This document shows, in pieces, positions 53,301 to 62,603 of a DNA stretch of 64,000 nt (positions are counted from its first letter, which is position 1; the number at the start of each line of letters is the position of its first letter). The notes beneath the pieces were generated by a model. That model worked only from the letters and a program-made list of their open reading frames with translations. It was not told the DNA's origin and did no database searches. The position numbers were made by a program, and so were the translations under genes. Where the stretch lies: NCBI GenBank assembly GCA_949288725.1, contig CASELF010000056.1:62001-126000 (forward strand). The letters are read 5' to 3'. This DNA comes from an uncultured bacterium. GTDB taxonomy: Bacteria; Cyanobacteriota; Vampirovibrionia; Gastranaerophilales; Gastranaerophilaceae.

Positions 53301-54602
53301 TTGAAACATTCCAAACTAACAATATTGATATTTGTTGCGCTGGTTTTAGGTGTAATATTTGGACATTTTTTCCCCCACTTAGCGGTTAAGATGCGAACTT
53401 TTGCCGTGATTTTCTTACGTATGGTAAAAATGATTATTGCGCCATTATTGTTTTCAACACTGGTAACAGGAATTGCAGGCCACGGAGAAATAAAACACCT
53501 TGGCAAAATCGGCATAAAAACAATTGTTTACTTTGAAATAGTCACAACACTTGCACTGATAATCGGGTTAACAATGGGAAATATATTTAACCCGGGCAGG
53601 GGATTTGCAACAGGAACAGTAGCAAACCCTGAGTTATTGAAAGAAGCAGGGTTAATGGCCGTTACAACACCACATACTTCGATTTCGGAAATGGTTTTAA
53701 ATATTTTCCCAACAAGTATTGTTCAGTCAATGGCAGAAGGCAACCTGTTACAAATAGTTGTATTTTCAATATTTATGGCAGTAGCAATTTGTGCGGTTGG
53801 TAAAAAAGCACAACCGGTTATGGATCTATTAAATTCAGTATCACAAATAATGTTCAAATTTACTGAATACGTAATGTATTTTGCACCATTAGGAATTTTT
53901 GGAGCAATTGCATCTACTGTTGGAATGAACGGATTATCTATCTTAAAAAATTATGCAAAAATAATTTTCTCATTATACACAGCACTTGCAGTATTTGTGC
54001 TATTGGTACTATTTATAGCCTGCAAATATGCAAGAATTTCTTTAAGGAACTTACTAAAAGCAATCCAAGAACCTGCAATACTTGCATTTTCAACCGCAAG
54101 TTCAGAAGCAGCCTTTCCAAAAGCAATTACAATTATGGAAAAATTTGGAGTACCGCAAAATATAGTAAGTTTTGTAATGCCGACAGGTTATACATTTAAC
54201 CTTGACGGAAGTACATTATATCTTGCTATGGCAGTAATTTTCTCCTCACAAATTTGCGGAATCAATTTGGATATAAATCAACAAATACTAATGATGCTTG
54301 CTCTTATGCTAACAAGCAAAGGAATTGCAGGCGTTCCAAGGGTTTCGCTTGTTGTTTTAGCAGGAACACTTGCAAGTTTCAACATTCCGCTAATCGGAGT
54401 TGCTATTCTACTGGGCATTGACCAAGTTCTTGATATGGGAAGAACAACAGTTAACCTGATTGGAAACTGCGTTGCTACCGTTGTTATTGCAAGATGGGAA
54501 AACGCTTTTGATTATGATAAAATGAAATTATTTATAAAAGATTTTGATGCTGATTCAAAATTAATTACAGAAAACGTTACTAATGAAATAGAGGGACAAT
54601 AA
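53301..54602 (+). CDS. Dicarboxylate/amino acid:cation symporter
   Basis: A 433-residue DAACS-family (GltP/DctA) symporter for glutamate, aspartate or C4-dicarboxylates. It has the HP1 serine-rich motif FSTASSEAAFP, the helix 7 segment MPTGYTFNLDGS, and the helix 8 stretch near DMGRTTVNLIGN with the substrate-binding residues. About eight membrane segments are visible. The TTG at 53301 is preferred: it is preceded by GAGGTTAG and gives the usual short cytosolic start. A TATAAT at 53277-53282 lies upstream. One nt separates it from ileS. Confidence 0.9.
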   Translation: MKHSKLTILIFVALVLGVIFGHFFPHLAVKMRTFAVIFLRMVKMIIAPLLFSTLVTGIAGHGEIKHLGKIGIKTIVYFEIVTTLALIIGLTMGNIFNPGRGFATGTVANPELLKEAGLMAVTTPHTSISEMVLNIFPTSIVQSMAEGNLLQIVVFSIFMAVAICAVGKKAQPVMDLLNSVSQIMFKFTEYVMYFAPLGIFGAIASTVGMNGLSILKNYAKIIFSLYTALAVFVLLVLFIACKYARISLRNLLKAIQEPAILAFSTASSEAAFPKAITIMEKFGVPQNIVSFVMPTGYTFNLDGSTLYLAMAVIFSSQICGINLDINQQILMMLALMLTSKGIAGVPRVSLVVLAGTLASFNIPLIGVAILLGIDQVLDMGRTTVNLIGNCVATVVIARWENAFDYDKMKLFIKDFDADSKLITENVTNEIEGQ

Positions 54603-54603
54603 T

Positions 54604-57414
54604 ATGACAGAAAGTACAAAAACCGAGTATAAAAACACGCTTAATTTGCCTCAAACAACATTAGCAATGAGAGCAAATGCTACTGTTAAAGAACTTGAAA
54701 CACAAAAATTTTGGGAAGAACATAACATTTATGAAAAAATGATTTCTAACCGAGATAAAACAAATTCTTTTGTATTACACGACGGACCACCGTATTTGAG
54801 TTCCGAAAAAATTCACGTTGGTACGGCATTAAATAAAATTTTAAAAGATATTTTAATAAAATACAAAACCCAAAAGGGATATTATGCACCTTATGTACCG
54901 GGATATGACGGACACGGATTACCTATTGAAAACGCTGTTGTAAAAAATTTAAAAGGCGGACGTCATTCTATTTCAGAAGCAGAATTGAGAGCAAAATGCA
55001 GAGAATTTGCTCATAAAAACTTGAAAGGACAGGAAAACGAATTCAAACGTCTTGGAGTTTTAGGCAATTGGGAAAATCCATACCTTACAATAAATCCTGA
55101 ATACGAAGCAGAGCAAGTTAGAGTATTTGGACAAATGTATAAAAAAGGTTATATTGAAAAAGGGTTAAAACCTGTTTATTGGTGTGCATCTTGCGAAACT
55201 GCTCTTGCGGAAGCAGAAGTTGAATATGCAGATCATACATCAACTTCAATATATGTAAGATTTAAATTTGATGAAGATGGAATAAACAAAATCAAAAAAT
55301 TAATCAATCTTCCAAATGATAATGTATATGCAATAATTTGGACAACAACACCATGGACAATTCCATCAAATATGGCAATTTCTATGCACCCAAGATTTGA
55401 ATATACGTTTTTTGAATACAAAAATGATATTTATGTAGTAGCACAAGAACTTTTAAGTTCCTTCTTAAAGGATGTCGAATGGGAAGAATCAGATATTAAA
55501 GTTCTAGGCTCTTGCACAGGTCAAGACTTAGAGTTATTAAATACAACCCATCCGCTTATAAACAGAAAATCACCTATTATATTAGGGGAACACGTAACAC
55601 TTGATGCAGGTACAGGTTCAGTACACACTGCCCCTGGACATGGTTTAGAAGACTATGAAGTCGGTTGCAAATATGGTATTGAAGTATTCTCACCATTAGA
55701 CGGCTCAGGGAAATGGACGGATATAGTTGGAATACCAAAACTTGTTGGCGTACCTTATTATAAAGGTAACGCAATGGTTATTGAAATGCTAAAAGATAAG
55801 GGAGCATTATTAAAACAACAAGATATTCAACACAGTTATCCACATTGCTGGAGATGCAAAAACCCTGTAATCTATAGAGCAACTCCACAATGGTTTGTAA
55901 AAGTTGATAAATTCAGAGATTTAGCACTAGAATCAATAAAAGGAGTAAAATGGATTCCTGCAAGCGGAGAAAACCGTATCGGAAACATGGTTGAAACACG
56001 TACTGATTGGTGTATTTCACGTCAAAGAGCATGGGGTGTACCTATTCCTATATTCTATTGCGAAGATTGCGGTGAAGTAATCTGCACAGATGAAACAATA
56101 GAAAATGTTGCTAAAATCTTTGAAAAAGAAAGTTCAGATGCATGGGTAAAATACAGCGCAGAAGAATTATTACCGGAAGGCTTTACTTGTCCAAAATGCG
56201 GCAAAAAACATTTTAGAAAAGAAAAAGATATTATGGATGTATGGTTTGATTCCGGAGTATCTTGGAAAGCCGTAGTAGAAAAGCGTTCAGAAGAATTAGG
56301 ACATACCCCAGTTGATATGTACCTTGAAGGTTCCGATCAACATAGAGGCTGGTTCCAGTCTTCACTTTTAACATCTGTTGCAACTCAAGGTAAAGCACCT
56401 TATAAACAAGTCTTAACACACGGATTTGTATTTGGGGAAGATGGTCGAAAGATGTCTAAATCTTTAGGCAACTATATAAGACCGGATGATATTATCAAAA
56501 ATTATGGCGCAGATATCCTAAGATTATGGGCAGCATCAGTAGATTACAGAAACGACATTAAAATTGGAAACAATATTATCGGACAATTAACTGAAATATT
56601 TAAGAAAACAAGAAACACTGCAAGATTTTTAATCGGTAATTTGTTTGATTTTAATCCTGAAGTTGATTATGTTCAATATGATGAATTAAAGAATATTGAC
56701 AAATTTGCACTTCACAAATTAAACAAACTAATTGCAGAAGTAACTGAAGCCTTTGAAAATTATGAATTTTACAAATATTTCCAATGCTTACAGAATTTTG
56801 CAGCAGTAGATTTGAGTTCATTCTACCTTGATATTGTAAAAGATAGACTATATACAGCGGGCAAAAAATCATTATCAAGAAGAGCATGCCAGACAGTATT
56901 GTATGAAAATCTTCTAGCATTAGTAAAAATATTAACACCGGTTATGCCGCACCAAGCAGAAGATATATGGCAAAATGTTCCTGAAATTCAACGCCAAGGT
57001 TTGGAAAGTATCTTGCTTTCAGATTGGCCTGTTGTAAATCAAAAATGGGAAAATCCAGAACTTGAAAAAGAATTTACCGAAGTATTAAAATCTCGCCAAG
57101 TAGTATCAAGATCGATTGAACCGCTAAGAGCAGATAAAAAAGTAGGAAGTTCACTTGAAGTTGCGGTATATATAAAAGCTGATAATCCTGAAATATTAAA
57201 AGCAAATGAAACAGATTTGGCAGATATATATATCGTATCCCAAGCATTTTTAACAGAAACCGCACCTTCAAATGTTCTAAATGAATATAGCGAAGAAGGT
57301 TATACTGTATGGGTAACAAAAGCAGAAGGTGAAAAATGCGTAAGATGCTGGAAATACCGTAAACTAAACGAAGACGGTATTTGTTCAGATTGCGCAGAAG
57401 CAATAAAAGAATAA
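54604..57414 (+). CDS. ileS: Isoleucyl-tRNA synthetase with altered HIGH motif
   Basis: A 936-residue class Ia synthetase that charges tRNA-Ile. The editing domain, the WCISRQRAWGVPIP stretch, KMSKS (616-620) and the C-terminal zinc finger (CVRCWKYRKLNEDGICSDC) are all present, and length is normal. The HIGH motif, however, reads HVGT (71-74) after PPYLSSEKI, in place of the common PPYANGxxHIGH. The second histidine normally helps stabilise the adenylate transition state. It is the only ileS in the window and forms an operon with the symporter. Confidence 0.95.
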   Translation: MTESTKTEYKNTLNLPQTTLAMRANATVKELETQKFWEEHNIYEKMISNRDKTNSFVLHDGPPYLSSEKIHVGTALNKILKDILIKYKTQKGYYAPYVPGYDGHGLPIENAVVKNLKGGRHSISEAELRAKCREFAHKNLKGQENEFKRLGVLGNWENPYLTINPEYEAEQVRVFGQMYKKGYIEKGLKPVYWCASCETALAEAEVEYADHTSTSIYVRFKFDEDGINKIKKLINLPNDNVYAIIWTTTPWTIPSNMAISMHPRFEYTFFEYKNDIYVVAQELLSSFLKDVEWEESDIKVLGSCTGQDLELLNTTHPLINRKSPIILGEHVTLDAGTGSVHTAPGHGLEDYEVGCKYGIEVFSPLDGSGKWTDIVGIPKLVGVPYYKGNAMVIEMLKDKGALLKQQDIQHSYPHCWRCKNPVIYRATPQWFVKVDKFRDLALESIKGVKWIPASGENRIGNMVETRTDWCISRQRAWGVPIPIFYCEDCGEVICTDETIENVAKIFEKESSDAWVKYSAEELLPEGFTCPKCGKKHFRKEKDIMDVWFDSGVSWKAVVEKRSEELGHTPVDMYLEGSDQHRGWFQSSLLTSVATQGKAPYKQVLTHGFVFGEDGRKMSKSLGNYIRPDDIIKNYGADILRLWAASVDYRNDIKIGNNIIGQLTEIFKKTRNTARFLIGNLFDFNPEVDYVQYDELKNIDKFALHKLNKLIAEVTEAFENYEFYKYFQCLQNFAAVDLSSFYLDIVKDRLYTAGKKSLSRRACQTVLYENLLALVKILTPVMPHQAEDIWQNVPEIQRQGLESILLSDWPVVNQKWENPELEKEFTEVLKSRQVVSRSIEPLRADKKVGSSLEVAVYIKADNPEILKANETDLADIYIVSQAFLTETAPSNVLNEYSEEGYTVWVTKAEGEKCVRCWKYRKLNEDGICSDCAEAIKE

Positions 57415-57461
57415 TTAAATAAACCCTGCTTAAAAACTACCTAAAACATTAAATAGACACG

Positions 57462-57492
57462 AAAAAAGACTGATTTTTATATCAGTCTTTTT
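57462..57492 (+). terminator. Terminator after ileS
   Basis: AAAAAAGACTGAT and ATCAGTCTTTTTT form a 13-bp stem with a 5-6-nt loop and a T run. Confidence 0.85.
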
Positions 57493-57565
57493 TACTAGAA
57501 AATAAAAGATACAAACTAGCAAAATTTCGGATTCACAACATTTAATACTAAAAAGGTCTTATAAA

Positions 57566-58273
57566 ATGGTAATAAAAATGAATCCTGAAAGAATTATACA
57601 TCCAAGTATAAATATCTTTGGCAAATACATCTTGAAAAACAGAAACAACATCAGTTATAGAAACTTTGCCTATGAATTTGGGAAACTACAAAAAAGTTAT
57701 ATACGCAACCAAGAGCAAGACCAATTTTGCAAAGAAGCCAATTTGCTGGCAGATATACTAATGACCGAAAAAGAGTTTGATTTTGCGGGAATAATATTAA
57801 GTGCTCTATGCAAATTAAACGAAAAAAATCCCTCACTTCTTGAATACTTTGCTCAAAAAGGATATCACCTGTCACAAATAAACGGTGATTATGTCCATAT
57901 GATGGCAAGATTGAACGATTTAAGAAAGACATACAATGGAAACAAAGCAAGATTATATGACTATATCCAAGTACTGTATAAACAAGAAAAATGTTTGAAG
58001 AAATTAACAAAAAATTACCCTGAAACAAGCACCACGTTTAGAACAATAAACAGAACAATTGCCCCGCAAGAAACTTATGAGCAAATGCTAGGATATGTTC
58101 AAACAGAAATAGGAAAATTAACCAGAAAAAAACATCCTCACGATGCACTCCGAAAATTATTATCAGCCCAAGAGATTTTCAAAAAGAGAAACAATACAGA
58201 TAGCCTAAATTACACCCAAATATTAATCAATGAAATCGAGAAATCACTAAAACCGCTAGACTACGAAGTATAA
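57566..58273 (+). CDS. Hypothetical protein, 235 residues
   Basis: The protein is not recognised. It is mostly helical, basic and without signal peptide or membrane segment. Several stretches look like degenerate TPR-type helical pairs (FCKEANLLADILMTEKEFD and DALRKLLSAQEIFKKRN). AAAGGTC lies before the ATG; a second ATG is 12 bases downstream. It precedes the TSCPD-domain gene, which has its own promoter. Confidence 0.5.
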   Translation: MVIKMNPERIIHPSINIFGKYILKNRNNISYRNFAYEFGKLQKSYIRNQEQDQFCKEANLLADILMTEKEFDFAGIILSALCKLNEKNPSLLEYFAQKGYHLSQINGDYVHMMARLNDLRKTYNGNKARLYDYIQVLYKQEKCLKKLTKNYPETSTTFRTINRTIAPQETYEQMLGYVQTEIGKLTRKKHPHDALRKLLSAQEIFKKRNNTDSLNYTQILINEIEKSLKPLDYEV

Positions 58274-58278
58274 CTTTA

Positions 58279-58287
58279 TGCTATAAT
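58279..58287 (+). promoter_or_regulatory. Extended -10 of the TSCPD gene
   Basis: TGCTATAAT, about 33 nt before the ATG at 58320, with GAGGAA between. Confidence 0.55.
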
Positions 58288-58319
58288 AAAACTAGGAAGA
58301 ATAATTGAGGAATAGAAAG

Positions 58320-58595
58320 ATGGAAAAAGAAGAGATTATACAATACCAAACAAAAGGAACTTGTTGCCAAATGATGCAAGTAAAAATTGCAGATAACAAA
58401 ATTGTTGATATAGACTTTTACGGCGGATGTAATGGAAATTTAAAAGGCATAAAAAGTTTAATAAAAGGAATGAATGTAGATGAGGTTATAGATAGACTAG
58501 AAGGAATAACCTGCGGTCCAAAACCAACAAGTTGCCCTGATCAATTAGCAAAATGCCTAATTGAATACAAACAAAAGCAATATAGTCACACATAA
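58320..58595 (+). CDS. TIGR03905-family TSCPD domain protein
   Basis: A 91-residue protein with KGTCCQMM near the start, GGCNGNLKGI in the middle and the defining PTSCPDQLA near residue 79. The TSCPD domain also occurs at the C-terminus of B12-dependent ribonucleotide reductases; stand-alone members are of unknown function. The cysteines suggest metal or redox chemistry. The in-frame TTG at 58305 is rejected in favour of the ATG at 58320. Confidence 0.85.
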   Translation: MEKEEIIQYQTKGTCCQMMQVKIADNKIVDIDFYGGCNGNLKGIKSLIKGMNVDEVIDRLEGITCGPKPTSCPDQLAKCLIEYKQKQYSHT

Positions 58596-58618
58596 GAAAA
58601 AATAAATAAAAAAAGGGG

Positions 58619-58645
58619 TTTACAAAAAAAATCAGCATGTATAAT
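58619..58645 (+). promoter_or_regulatory. Promoter of tRNA-Ala
   Basis: TTTACA (58619-58624), then after a short 15-nt spacer a perfect TATAAT (58640-58645). The 60-nt leader before the tRNA holds two short inverted repeats (GAGCG/CGCTC and CTGTTC/GAACAG). Confidence 0.5.
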
Positions 58646-58707
58646 AAGAAATGTGGAAAGAGCGCAACCCGCTCGACCCCGCTGTTCAATAGATAGAACA
58701 GAAATGA

Positions 58708-58783
58708 GGGGGATTAGCTCAATTGGTAGAGCACCTGCTTTGCACGCAGGGGGTTAGGAGTTCGAGTCTCCTATTCTCCACCA
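58708..58783 (+). tRNA. tRNA-Ala (anticodon TGC)
   Basis: A 76-nt tRNA. The acceptor GGGGGAT pairs with ATTCTCC and includes the G3-U70 wobble that identifies alanine tRNAs. The anticodon loop CTTTGCACG holds TGC. The T arm is AGGAG/CTCCT around TTCGAGT. CCA is encoded. Confidence 0.96.
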
Positions 58784-58786
58784 TAA

Positions 58787-58820
58787 AAGAGACGATAACA
58801 TAAGTTGTCGTCTCTTTTAT
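58787..58820 (+). terminator. Terminator after tRNA-Ala
   Basis: AAAAGAGACGATAAC and GTTGTCGTCTCTTTT pair along their length (one T-G) around ATAA, then ATTTTG. Confidence 0.85.
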
Positions 58821-58945
58821 TTTGCTATATATTTAATTTTCCTTAAACCCCGTAACTACTTCTGTTTTGCGGGAATTTGTAAATGCCAAGCACAATTCAT
58901 AATAAAACTTTCACAATGATATTCTTACCCATAAGAATTCAATTA

Positions 58946-58984
58946 GTTATTCGAGTAACGTACATTTTGTTAATATATATTAAC
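58946..58984. promoter_or_regulatory. Two palindromes upstream of the calpain-like gene
   Basis: GTTATTCGAGTAAC (58946-58959) is an imperfect dyad, and GTTAATATATATTAAC (58969-58984) is a perfect 16-bp palindrome. Both lie in the 282-nt gap between the tRNA and the protease gene and could be operator sites. Confidence 0.4.
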
Positions 58985-59065
58985 AATTTTAATAATTTTA
59001 TAAAGATTTTTACAAATTTTACGATATACCTACTAGAAATAAGAAAGTATAAGGAGATATTTTTA

Positions 59066-61132
59066 ATGGGTAACGAAATTGATGTTGAGATATTAACCAA
59101 AGTAAATTCTTTAAAAAACAATAAATCCCCAAAAATAGGAAAATCAAATAATAATAAAATAAATATTGGAGATTTGTTAAAACACAGATACGACAAGAAT
59201 AACGACGAAAATAATGCCCATATTATAAGCAAAGAACAATATACCTTTGGTAAAAAATCCGGGATGTTAATAAGATATGATGATGGCACAGCAGTATTTC
59301 AAGCAAAAGGAAAGGATAATACTTTTGTCAGTGAATATCATTTTAAGAATGATAAGGATATTGAAAAAAAACAACCCTCATCTATAGTTACTTACAATCC
59401 CAAAATGCCATCAAGTAAACTTATTCAAAATTTTGAATATCATAGAAATGGAAATATTTCGCACAAACAAATTACAAATGCAAAAGGAAATGTAATGAAG
59501 GATTGCGAATATAATAAAGATGGGAAACTTGAAAAAACCCAAATGTATAACAATGAAGGAGAATTAATAAGAGAAAATAAATATAAATATAATAAAAATA
59601 ATACTCTTACAATATCTAGTTATGATAAAAATAAACAATTAGATCGAACAACAAACGTACAACTATCGGAAGATGGGAAAAAATTTGTATCCTCACAAAC
59701 AAAGGATGCAGATGGTAATTTGATAGCAGAAGCAAAATATGCTGATAATGGAAAGATTTCAGAAAGTACAACCTACTATAAAAACGGGCAAATAAAATCA
59801 AAAACTAAATATAATTTAAATGGAGTAGCAACATCAACAATAAAATATGATGAGAACGGAAAAGAAATCAAAAATAATTCTCAAGTAATAGATGGCCATT
59901 TTGGTAATTCAGCACAAGTATCAGAAGGAGATTGTTATCTTCTTGCCAGCATAAATAGTCTTCGTAACACCGAACAGGGGCAAGAAATATTAAAAAATCT
60001 TGTAACCGTATCAACAAATGCTAATGGAGAAAAAGTATATACCGTAGAATTTCCTGGGGCAAAAATTGCAGCAGAAGGATTAAGGACAGATAAAAGAATT
60101 AATCCAAATAAGATGTATATTACAGGTAAATACACATTTACAGAATCAGAAATGCGAGAAATATGCAGTAAAGCAGGACGAGAATATTCTTCAGGTGATG
60201 GCGATGTCATTTTAATAGAAGCCGCATTTGAAAAATATAGAGAAGAAGTAGATAGAACATTAGACGCAAACCATATTGATAAAAGACGAACAAGACTTGG
60301 TGAAGCAGGTCTGCAAACCGGACATAACGACGATAACATCTTAGCAGGCGGCCGAAGTGAAGATGCAATATTTGTATTAACCGGCAAACGTTCAAAATTG
60401 TATATGAACAGACATCTTCAAAATGGATTATCCTACGAAGCCTTACAAGCAGGAAAAGCAGATGTCGTTTCACTAAGACGAAATAATATGCTCTCCGCAA
60501 AAGTTGTTTCCCAAATAGACGGTAATATTGAAACTTCTAAACAAACATTAAACAAGATGTTGGATGAAGTAATGATTGACCAAAGAGACGGTAAAATTGA
60601 TAAAATTGCGGTAGCAGATTTTCCAGTTGTCCATAAAGACGGGACAATAGGAGGTCATGCACTTACTATAAAATCCGTTAGCGCAAATACCGTAACATTG
60701 ATAAATCCATGGTACCCAGACAAAGAAATAACCATGTCAAGACAAGATTTTCTACAAAGTGCCCAATCAGTTTCCCTATCTGATGTAAATAAAGCGCCGG
60801 CAAAACCTACTGGCGGAAGCGATGGAGGTGGCAGAACAAATGTTTCTAATACACATCCAAATAATAATGGGCATTCACTAAAGAATAATATTCCACTACC
60901 AAATAAGATATATAAAGTTCCCCAAGGTGCAACATATACAGACATAATAAAAACTGCAATGAAGGTTCAAGGAATTAAAATCACTCCTGAAAATATACGC
61001 AAAGCCAAAGCACAATTTAAAGCAGCCAATCCGGGTGCAGTAAAAACTTATAATGGCAAAAACAGAAACTGGCACGGGAATGAATTTTTGTTAGCAAATT
61101 CAAAAGTAAAAATTCCACAATTTAAAATGTAA
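59066..61132 (+). CDS. Calpain-like (C2) cysteine protease with repeat and LysM-like domains
   Basis: A 688-residue modular protein. Residues about 126-271 form YD/MORN-like beta repeats (YYKNGQIKSKTKY, then YDENGKEI). Residues about 275-575 are a papain-fold domain of calpain type: oxyanion Q284 and C290 in QVSEGDCYLLAS, H531 in GGHALTIKS and N547 in INPWYP. A Gly/Asn-rich linker follows. The last 75 residues (YKVPQGATYTDIIKTA, ending VKIP) look like a LysM variant. No signal peptide is seen. AAGGAG fixes the ATG at 59066; the in-frame extension to 58883 is hydrophobic noise. Bacterial calpains are rare; a role as a wall-associated or secreted effector is an inference. Confidence 0.75.
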   Translation: MGNEIDVEILTKVNSLKNNKSPKIGKSNNNKINIGDLLKHRYDKNNDENNAHIISKEQYTFGKKSGMLIRYDDGTAVFQAKGKDNTFVSEYHFKNDKDIEKKQPSSIVTYNPKMPSSKLIQNFEYHRNGNISHKQITNAKGNVMKDCEYNKDGKLEKTQMYNNEGELIRENKYKYNKNNTLTISSYDKNKQLDRTTNVQLSEDGKKFVSSQTKDADGNLIAEAKYADNGKISESTTYYKNGQIKSKTKYNLNGVATSTIKYDENGKEIKNNSQVIDGHFGNSAQVSEGDCYLLASINSLRNTEQGQEILKNLVTVSTNANGEKVYTVEFPGAKIAAEGLRTDKRINPNKMYITGKYTFTESEMREICSKAGREYSSGDGDVILIEAAFEKYREEVDRTLDANHIDKRRTRLGEAGLQTGHNDDNILAGGRSEDAIFVLTGKRSKLYMNRHLQNGLSYEALQAGKADVVSLRRNNMLSAKVVSQIDGNIETSKQTLNKMLDEVMIDQRDGKIDKIAVADFPVVHKDGTIGGHALTIKSVSANTVTLINPWYPDKEITMSRQDFLQSAQSVSLSDVNKAPAKPTGGSDGGGRTNVSNTHPNNNGHSLKNNIPLPNKIYKVPQGATYTDIIKTAMKVQGIKITPENIRKAKAQFKAANPGAVKTYNGKNRNWHGNEFLLANSKVKIPQFKM

Positions 61133-61191
61133 ATGTATTTGGCTAAAAAATTATTAAGACAAACTAAATTTGTTATATGAACCAAAATAAT

Positions 61192-61225
61192 ATATGAGTT
61201 GGAAATAAATATTTTCAACTCATAT
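61192..61225. terminator. Hairpin between protease and ferredoxin genes
   Basis: ATATGAGTTGGAAA and TTTTCAACTCATAT pair over 14 positions (one G-T) with a 6-nt loop. Neither strand has a clear T run. Confidence 0.55.
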
Positions 61226-61238
61226 TCGTTATTTAAGT

Positions 61239-61991
61239 TTATAAATATAATTCATTTTCTTTTCTTACTATACACTCTTTTCTTATAGCCAGTCCTGCCA
61301 AAAAAGTTATTAATTTATTTATTTTTTTAGCAGACCTTGGACAAATTGAAACACAACGCATACAAGAAATACATTTTGTTGCATCTATTTTTGATACATC
61401 ATCAGTATTTATCGCCCCTACAGGACAGTTTTTAGCACAAATTCTACAATTATTGCATTTCTTATTTGTCTTAGGAATTAGACCAATTCCTTTAAAATTT
61501 TTATAAGGACGATTACCGGGAATATTTGGCTTTGTATCAACATGGCTATTTAACTTTTCAACTATTTTATGGGCAAAATTTTTCAGTTGAATTTCATCAT
61601 CAAAATCCGGTCTATTTGCAGCATACATTCGCACAATAGAATGTTCTGCAATCGCTGCTATTGCACCTATTACATCAAAATCATTACTTTGGGCGACATC
61701 ATACATTTCAAGAAGAGTATCTTCATAGGCACGGTTTCCATATACTGCAATCACAATAGTTTTTATTCCATTACCTTTTATTTGTTTTAATCTTTCAAAC
61801 GCAATTTTAGGGGCTCTCCCGCCATACGACGGCATCGATATAATAGCTAATTCGCCATTCAGAGCATACTCTAGCATATTCATATCTGCTAAGTTAATTT
61901 CTTCAATATCTTGACTTAACTCTTTTGAAACAATATCTGATACTTTTTTTGTACCGCCTGTCGGACTAAAAACTATATTATATATTTTCAT
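61239..61991 (-). CDS. EFR1-type flavodoxin-ferredoxin protein
   Basis: A 250-residue electron-transfer protein. The N-terminal flavodoxin-like domain begins YNIVFSPTGGTKKV with the FMN phosphate loop and continues with ISMPSYGGRAP. The C-terminus carries two [4Fe-4S] ferredoxin motifs, CNNCRICAKNCPVGAI and CISCMRCVSICPRSAK. It probably moves electrons between ferredoxin pools in anaerobic metabolism. GAGGT precedes the ATG. It lies 24 nt after the DNA glycosylase gene on the same strand. Confidence 0.88.
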   Translation of the reverse strand: MKIYNIVFSPTGGTKKVSDIVSKELSQDIEEINLADMNMLEYALNGELAIISMPSYGGRAPKIAFERLKQIKGNGIKTIVIAVYGNRAYEDTLLEMYDVAQSNDFDVIGAIAAIAEHSIVRMYAANRPDFDDEIQLKNFAHKIVEKLNSHVDTKPNIPGNRPYKNFKGIGLIPKTNKKCNNCRICAKNCPVGAINTDDVSKIDATKCISCMRCVSICPRSAKKINKLITFLAGLAIRKECIVRKENELYL

Positions 61992-62015
61992 CTAACTACC
62001 TCTGTATCTTATTTA

Positions 62016-62522
62016 TCAATAGAATTTACATATACCGCTAATAACTTTATTCCAATCATTGTACAAATCATCTAATCGAAATCTTGCATTTGCTGGACTC
62101 GTTGATGGTAATTTATAACAATCATATTGATTTAGCAAATCCGGAAAATATTTTTTAAATGCAGAATATGATTTATTACCATTCAAACATATTCTTTCAA
62201 TATTATATTTATTGACTAGCGCAGAAATATCATTAGGCTTCTCTCTCATAATATTAGAATCCAAACTTCCTACTCTATCACAAGATTCTATAACATCCCA
62301 AAGTGCAATTTTATTCTCTAAGAGAACCTTTAATTTACTTTGATAATCCAGTTCTTCTATATTTTCACAACGACATAATAACCCCATCAATTTCCAAAAT
62401 CTATTTTGGGGATGAGCATAATATTGTTGTTCTTCTAGCGATTTAACCCCAGGCATTGAACCTAAAATTAATATTTTAGATTCATCATCAATACTTGGTA
62501 AAAAACTTCTACATTTTGTCAT
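62016..62522 (-). CDS. DNA-deoxyinosine/uracil glycosylase family protein
   Basis: A 168-residue member of the uracil-DNA glycosylase superfamily, closest in pattern to the hypoxanthine-DNA glycosylase group. It has LILGSMPGVKSLEEQQYYAH, then PQNRFWKLMG, and the C-terminal LPSTSPANAR corresponding to the DNA-intercalation loop. It should excise deaminated bases. The ATG at 62522 is preceded at 6 nt by TAAAAT in the recurring box TATGTTAAAAT. The GTG at 62525 is an alternative start. Confidence 0.83.
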   Translation of the reverse strand: MTKCRSFLPSIDDESKILILGSMPGVKSLEEQQYYAHPQNRFWKLMGLLCRCENIEELDYQSKLKVLLENKIALWDVIESCDRVGSLDSNIMREKPNDISALVNKYNIERICLNGNKSYSAFKKYFPDLLNQYDCYKLPSTSPANARFRLDDLYNDWNKVISGICKFY

Positions 62523-62528
62523 CACCTG

Positions 62529-62539
62529 ATTTTAACATA
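62529..62539 (-). promoter_or_regulatory. Extended -10 TATGTTAAAAT of the DNA glycosylase gene (leaderless)
   Basis: Minus-strand copy of the same 11-nt box found before the patatin gene and the 22637 gene, ending 6 nt before the ATG at 62522. Confidence 0.55.
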
Positions 62540-62603
62540 AATTTCGCCTATTAAAAAGAAGAAATTTATATTAAAATAAAAAAAAAGAAGGGGGAAAAAT
62601 ATT

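Noticed and set aside
58883-59065. N-terminal extension of the calpain-like protein
   Set aside because: The extension is low-complexity and hydrophobic, covers the palindromes, and has no ribosome-binding site, while AAGGAG precedes the ATG at 59066.
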